DNA from: Sphingomonas sp. AP4-R1 | GTDB lineage: Bacteria > Pseudomonadota > Alphaproteobacteria > Sphingomonadales > Sphingomonadaceae | Direction: 5' to 3' | Assembly: GCF_013113735.1 (NCBI RefSeq) | Contig: NZ_CP053346.1 | Location: 1,378,001 to 1,442,000, forward strand | Length of the DNA stretch: 64,000 bases | Shown here: positions 61,707 through 64,000 of the stretch, piece by piece | How the letters are laid out: each line of letters starts with the position of its first letter | Numbering within the stretch: the stretch's first letter is position 1 | Translations under genes and position numbers: made by a program | Notes under the pieces: generated by a model | What the model was told of the DNA's origin: nothing | What the model saw: only the letters and a program-made list of their open reading frames with translations | The model's database searches: none

Positions 61707-64000
61707 CTATAATTTATACCCCACCTGCATCGTGAAGGTGCGCTGCGGGAAGGGGTGGAACAGGTAATATTTCTTGTTGTTGAGATTATCGACGCCGACG
61801 CTGAGCGACCATTTGGGTGTGACGTCGAGCAGTGCGCGCGCGTCCATCACGAAATAGCCTTCGAAGCCCATATAGGTGTGGCCGATCAGGTCGCTGTTAT
61901 CGATCGTGCCCCACAGGCGGCTGGAATAGCGGCCCGCCAGCGTGAGCGAGACGGGCTGGACCGGATGCCAGGTGGCGGCGGCCGTGAGCTTCCATCTGGG
62001 CACCTGCGGCAGGCGCCTGCCGACCGAGGCGGGCAGGACGGCGTTGGCGACCGTCCTGGCATCCGTGTAAGTGACGCTGGCGAGCAGATCGAAGCCCTTC
62101 AGCACGTCGCGCCGATCGAACGAGGCCTCCACGCCGCGCGCGCGGGTGCGATCGATATTCTGGACGAAGGTGGCGTAGGTGGTGGTGCCGTTGAGCGGGC
62201 CCGTCTGCGAGACGAGCGCGTCCTTGATCACCTCGTTGAACACAGCGAGGCGGATCGTGCCGTGTTCGTCATGCTTTTCCAGCGCCAGTTCCTCGGAGCG
62301 GGCGCGTTCGGGCTTCAGGTTCGGATTGGGCGTGGCAGGCACGGGGGTCGTCACGATCTGGTAGAGTTCGCCGACGGTGGGGAAGCGTGAGGCCTGACCG
62401 AACGAGGCGCGCGCCGTCCAGCCGGGAATGGGCGTCCAGGCGAGCGTGGCCTTGGGCGAGAAACGCTGCGCACGGCGCTCGGGCTGGAGAGTGCTGATCG
62501 CGGGCGAGCGGGAATAGTTCACGCCGTCATAGGCCCGCCACCATTCGGTGCGGCCGCCGACCGTGAGTGTGAGGTTCGGGCGGATATCCCACGCATCCTG
62601 CAACCACAGGCCGACGGTGCGCGTCTTGCCGAGCGATTGCAGGTCGAGCGCGCCTTCGCTGCCGGTGCGCCAGTCATTGGTCAGATAACGGCTGCTCTTG
62701 ATCTCGAAGCGATCATAATGGGCCCCGAAGCCGAGGCGGTGGCCACCGCCGAGGAAGACGCTGCCATTCGCATCCAGCGTCTGCCAGCCGGTGCCGTCGA
62801 GCCGCTGGATCGTGCCTGCGCCGCCCGCCTGCGCGCCGGGCGGCGCCGTGGTGGGGGAGCGCTGGACGTCCTTGTCGTAATCGAACAGCGTGCCGATCAC
62901 CTGCCAGTCGAACGCGCCCTCCGATCCCGAGGCGGTGAGGCTGTGCGAGACATGGCGCTGCTCGCGCGTGTAGATGCCGCTGGTGAATGCGGTGGGCGCG
63001 ATCGTGTAGGCGCGGCCATCGATATTGAAGCTGCCGGAATAAGCGGGCGCGCCGTTGGCGGTGAGATAGGTTTCGGCGGAGGAGGTCGTCTCGTCCAGCA
63101 GGAGGCCGCCGACATAGGTGAGGCGCAGGCCGGGCGCGACATCCAGCGCGGCCTTCAATTTGTAGCGATCCTGATGCTGGTTCTCGATGCCGCTCGCACC
63201 GAGGATGCGGACGGCGCCGCCCGTGCGGTTCACGTCCGCGAAGGATCCGGTCGCGGGCGTGCCGGTGGCGGAGGTGGCGGCGGGAACGGCGGCGGTGACG
63301 TAGAGCAGGGGCTGGCTGTCGCTCGACACATGATCGACGCTGGCGAAGAGGCTGAGCGGGCCGAAGCGATCGCCGATCGTGCCGCCGATCTGGCGCGCGG
63401 GTAGCGTATCGCGCGTGCCATATTGGTTATAATTCTGGATGCTCATGCCGGCGGTGACGGTGCCTTCCAGATGATCGGGCAGGCGCGTGGTGATGTTCAC
63501 GACCGCGCCGATGCTGTTACCGGGATAAGCGGCGGAGAAGGGGCCGTAGATCACGTCGATCTTCGCGATCTCCTGTGGGGAGACAAGCGACCAGCGCGGC
63601 GAGGCATTGGTGTTGTTGTTGCCGATCAGCGCCGAGAGCAACGCCCCGTCCGCATAGACGAGGCTCCGCGCGCTGGAGCCGACGCCCGAGGTACGCGTGG
63701 CGAGCGGGGATTGGGTGTCGCCGATGTGGCGCTTCCGCACGAACAGGCTGGGCAGATATTTGAGCGTGTCCTCGACGTTCACCGCATTGACGGTGGTGCG
63801 GATCTGCGCGGCGTCGATCGAGACGGGTGCGGTGGGCGTATTCTGGATCGTGGCGGCCGTCTGCGCACCGACGACGAGGATATCCTGCGTGGGATCGCTG
63901 GCGGTGGCGTCGGCGGCGGTTTCGGCCGGAGTGGCGGCGAAAGCGGGTGCGGCAAGGCAGAGAGGGGCGACAGAGACGAGCAGAGCGGCGGCGCACAGAC
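61707..64000 (-). CDS. TonB-dependent receptor (N-terminus outside the window)
   Basis: An outer membrane receptor of at least 764 residues read on the complement; its start lies just beyond base 64000. The visible beginning is a signal peptide (CAAALLVSVAPLCLAAPAFA), then the TonB box region (QDILVVGAQTAA) and the plug domain (VNVEDTLKYLPSLFVRKR; IDVIYGPFSAAYPGNSIGAV). A 22-strand barrel follows to the C-terminus, ending FTMQVGYKL. It imports a siderophore, vitamin or glycan; substrate unknown. Confidence 0.93.
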   Translation of the reverse strand, partial: LCAAALLVSVAPLCLAAPAFAATPAETAADATASDPTQDILVVGAQTAATIQNTPTAPVSIDAAQIRTTVNAVNVEDTLKYLPSLFVRKRHIGDTQSPLATRTSGVGSSARSLVYADGALLSALIGNNNTNASPRWSLVSPQEIAKIDVIYGPFSAAYPGNSIGAVVNITTRLPDHLEGTVTAGMSIQNYNQYGTRDTLPARQIGGTIGDRFGPLSLFASVDHVSSDSQPLLYVTAAVPAATSATGTPATGSFADVNRTGGAVRILGASGIENQHQDRYKLKAALDVAPGLRLTYVGGLLLDETTSSAETYLTANGAPAYSGSFNIDGRAYTIAPTAFTSGIYTREQRHVSHSLTASGSEGAFDWQVIGTLFDYDKDVQRSPTTAPPGAQAGGAGTIQRLDGTGWQTLDANGSVFLGGGHRLGFGAHYDRFEIKSSRYLTNDWRTGSEGALDLQSLGKTRTVGLWLQDAWDIRPNLTLTVGGRTEWWRAYDGVNYSRSPAISTLQPERRAQRFSPKATLAWTPIPGWTARASFGQASRFPTVGELYQIVTTPVPATPNPNLKPERARSEELALEKHDEHGTIRLAVFNEVIKDALVSQTGPLNGTTTYATFVQNIDRTRARGVEASFDRRDVLKGFDLLASVTYTDARTVANAVLPASVGRRLPQVPRWKLTAAATWHPVQPVSLTLAGRYSSRLWGTIDNSDLIGHTYMGFEGYFVMDARALLDVTPKWSLSVGVDNLNNKKYYLFHPFPQRTFTMQVGYKL

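Overview
The window looks like chromosomal DNA from a high-GC alphaproteobacterium of the sphingomonad type (Sphingomonas or a close relative). The evidence is the combination of GapR (DUF2312), a TrcR-like DUF1013 regulator and CpdR; a TorF-type porin; remnants of a Rhodobacter-type gene transfer agent (GTA); a TonB-dependent receptor; and intergenic palindromes of the kind common in sphingomonads. No rRNA, CRISPR array, insertion sequence or intact prophage was seen. Three tRNAs are present: Met, Val and Gln.

Layout. 1-2.2 kb: the tail of a probable mercaptopyruvate sulfurtransferase, a cystathionine beta-lyase and a TorF porin. 2.6-6.3 kb: a collapsed GTA cluster (intact terminase genes, portal N-terminus, C-terminus of the last tail protein, DUF2793 protein). 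6.5-9.3 kb: an OmpA-like protein, ThpR and a Bax-inhibitor-1 protein. 9.5-15 kb: ruvB, ruvA, ruvC and yebC with a PLP enzyme inserted on the opposite strand, a membrane protein and gapR. 15.2-21.5 kb: serine dehydratase, alanine dehydrogenase with its divergent Lrp regulator, Kup, a second 2H phosphoesterase and a DUF3775 protein. 21.6-27.3 kb: tRNA-Met, an ABC-F ATPase, a PAP2/Aur1-like enzyme, a GT4 glycosyltransferase and a GH43-like protein. 27.5-34.5 kb: tgt, then a MarR-GNAT fusion and an acyltransferase that separate it from queA, a cyclophilin, coaD, a polyprenyl synthase and xseB. 34.5-43.3 kb: TrcR, GST-MATE, SIMPL, heme oxygenase facing a bacteriophytochrome kinase, a ROK fructokinase, tRNA-Val and cpdR. 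43.5-52.1 kb: N-formylglutamate amidohydrolase, SapC, an FAD oxidoreductase, a DEAD-box helicase with a cyclophilin, OsmC, a CHRD protein, and a toxin-antitoxin pair with a frameshifted toxin. 52.2-64 kb: uvrA, a DNA methyltransferase with a nuclease-like C-terminus, tRNA-Gln, an MBL-fold protein, an M19 dipeptidase, a PAS-LuxR regulator with a small unknown gene pair, and a TonB receptor cut by the window edge.

Functional links. Serine and alanine dehydrogenation both yield pyruvate. tgt and queA act in queuosine modification. Heme oxygenase would supply biliverdin to the phytochrome kinase. RuvA, RuvB, RuvC, UvrA and XseB are DNA repair functions. GapR, TrcR and CpdR belong to the alphaproteobacterial cell-cycle network.

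The observations I would look at first are: the GTA cluster deleted from inside the portal gene to inside the last tail gene; a Tgt lacking the usual zinc cysteines; a bacteriophytochrome whose chromophore cysteine is only included if translation starts at a CTG; a frameshifted ParE-like toxin beside an intact antitoxin; and a PAS-LuxR regulator facing an AT-rich region with a perfect 16-bp palindrome and an unknown two-gene unit. I did not find a clearly new multi-gene system; the last locus and the methyltransferase/MBL stretch are the nearest candidates.
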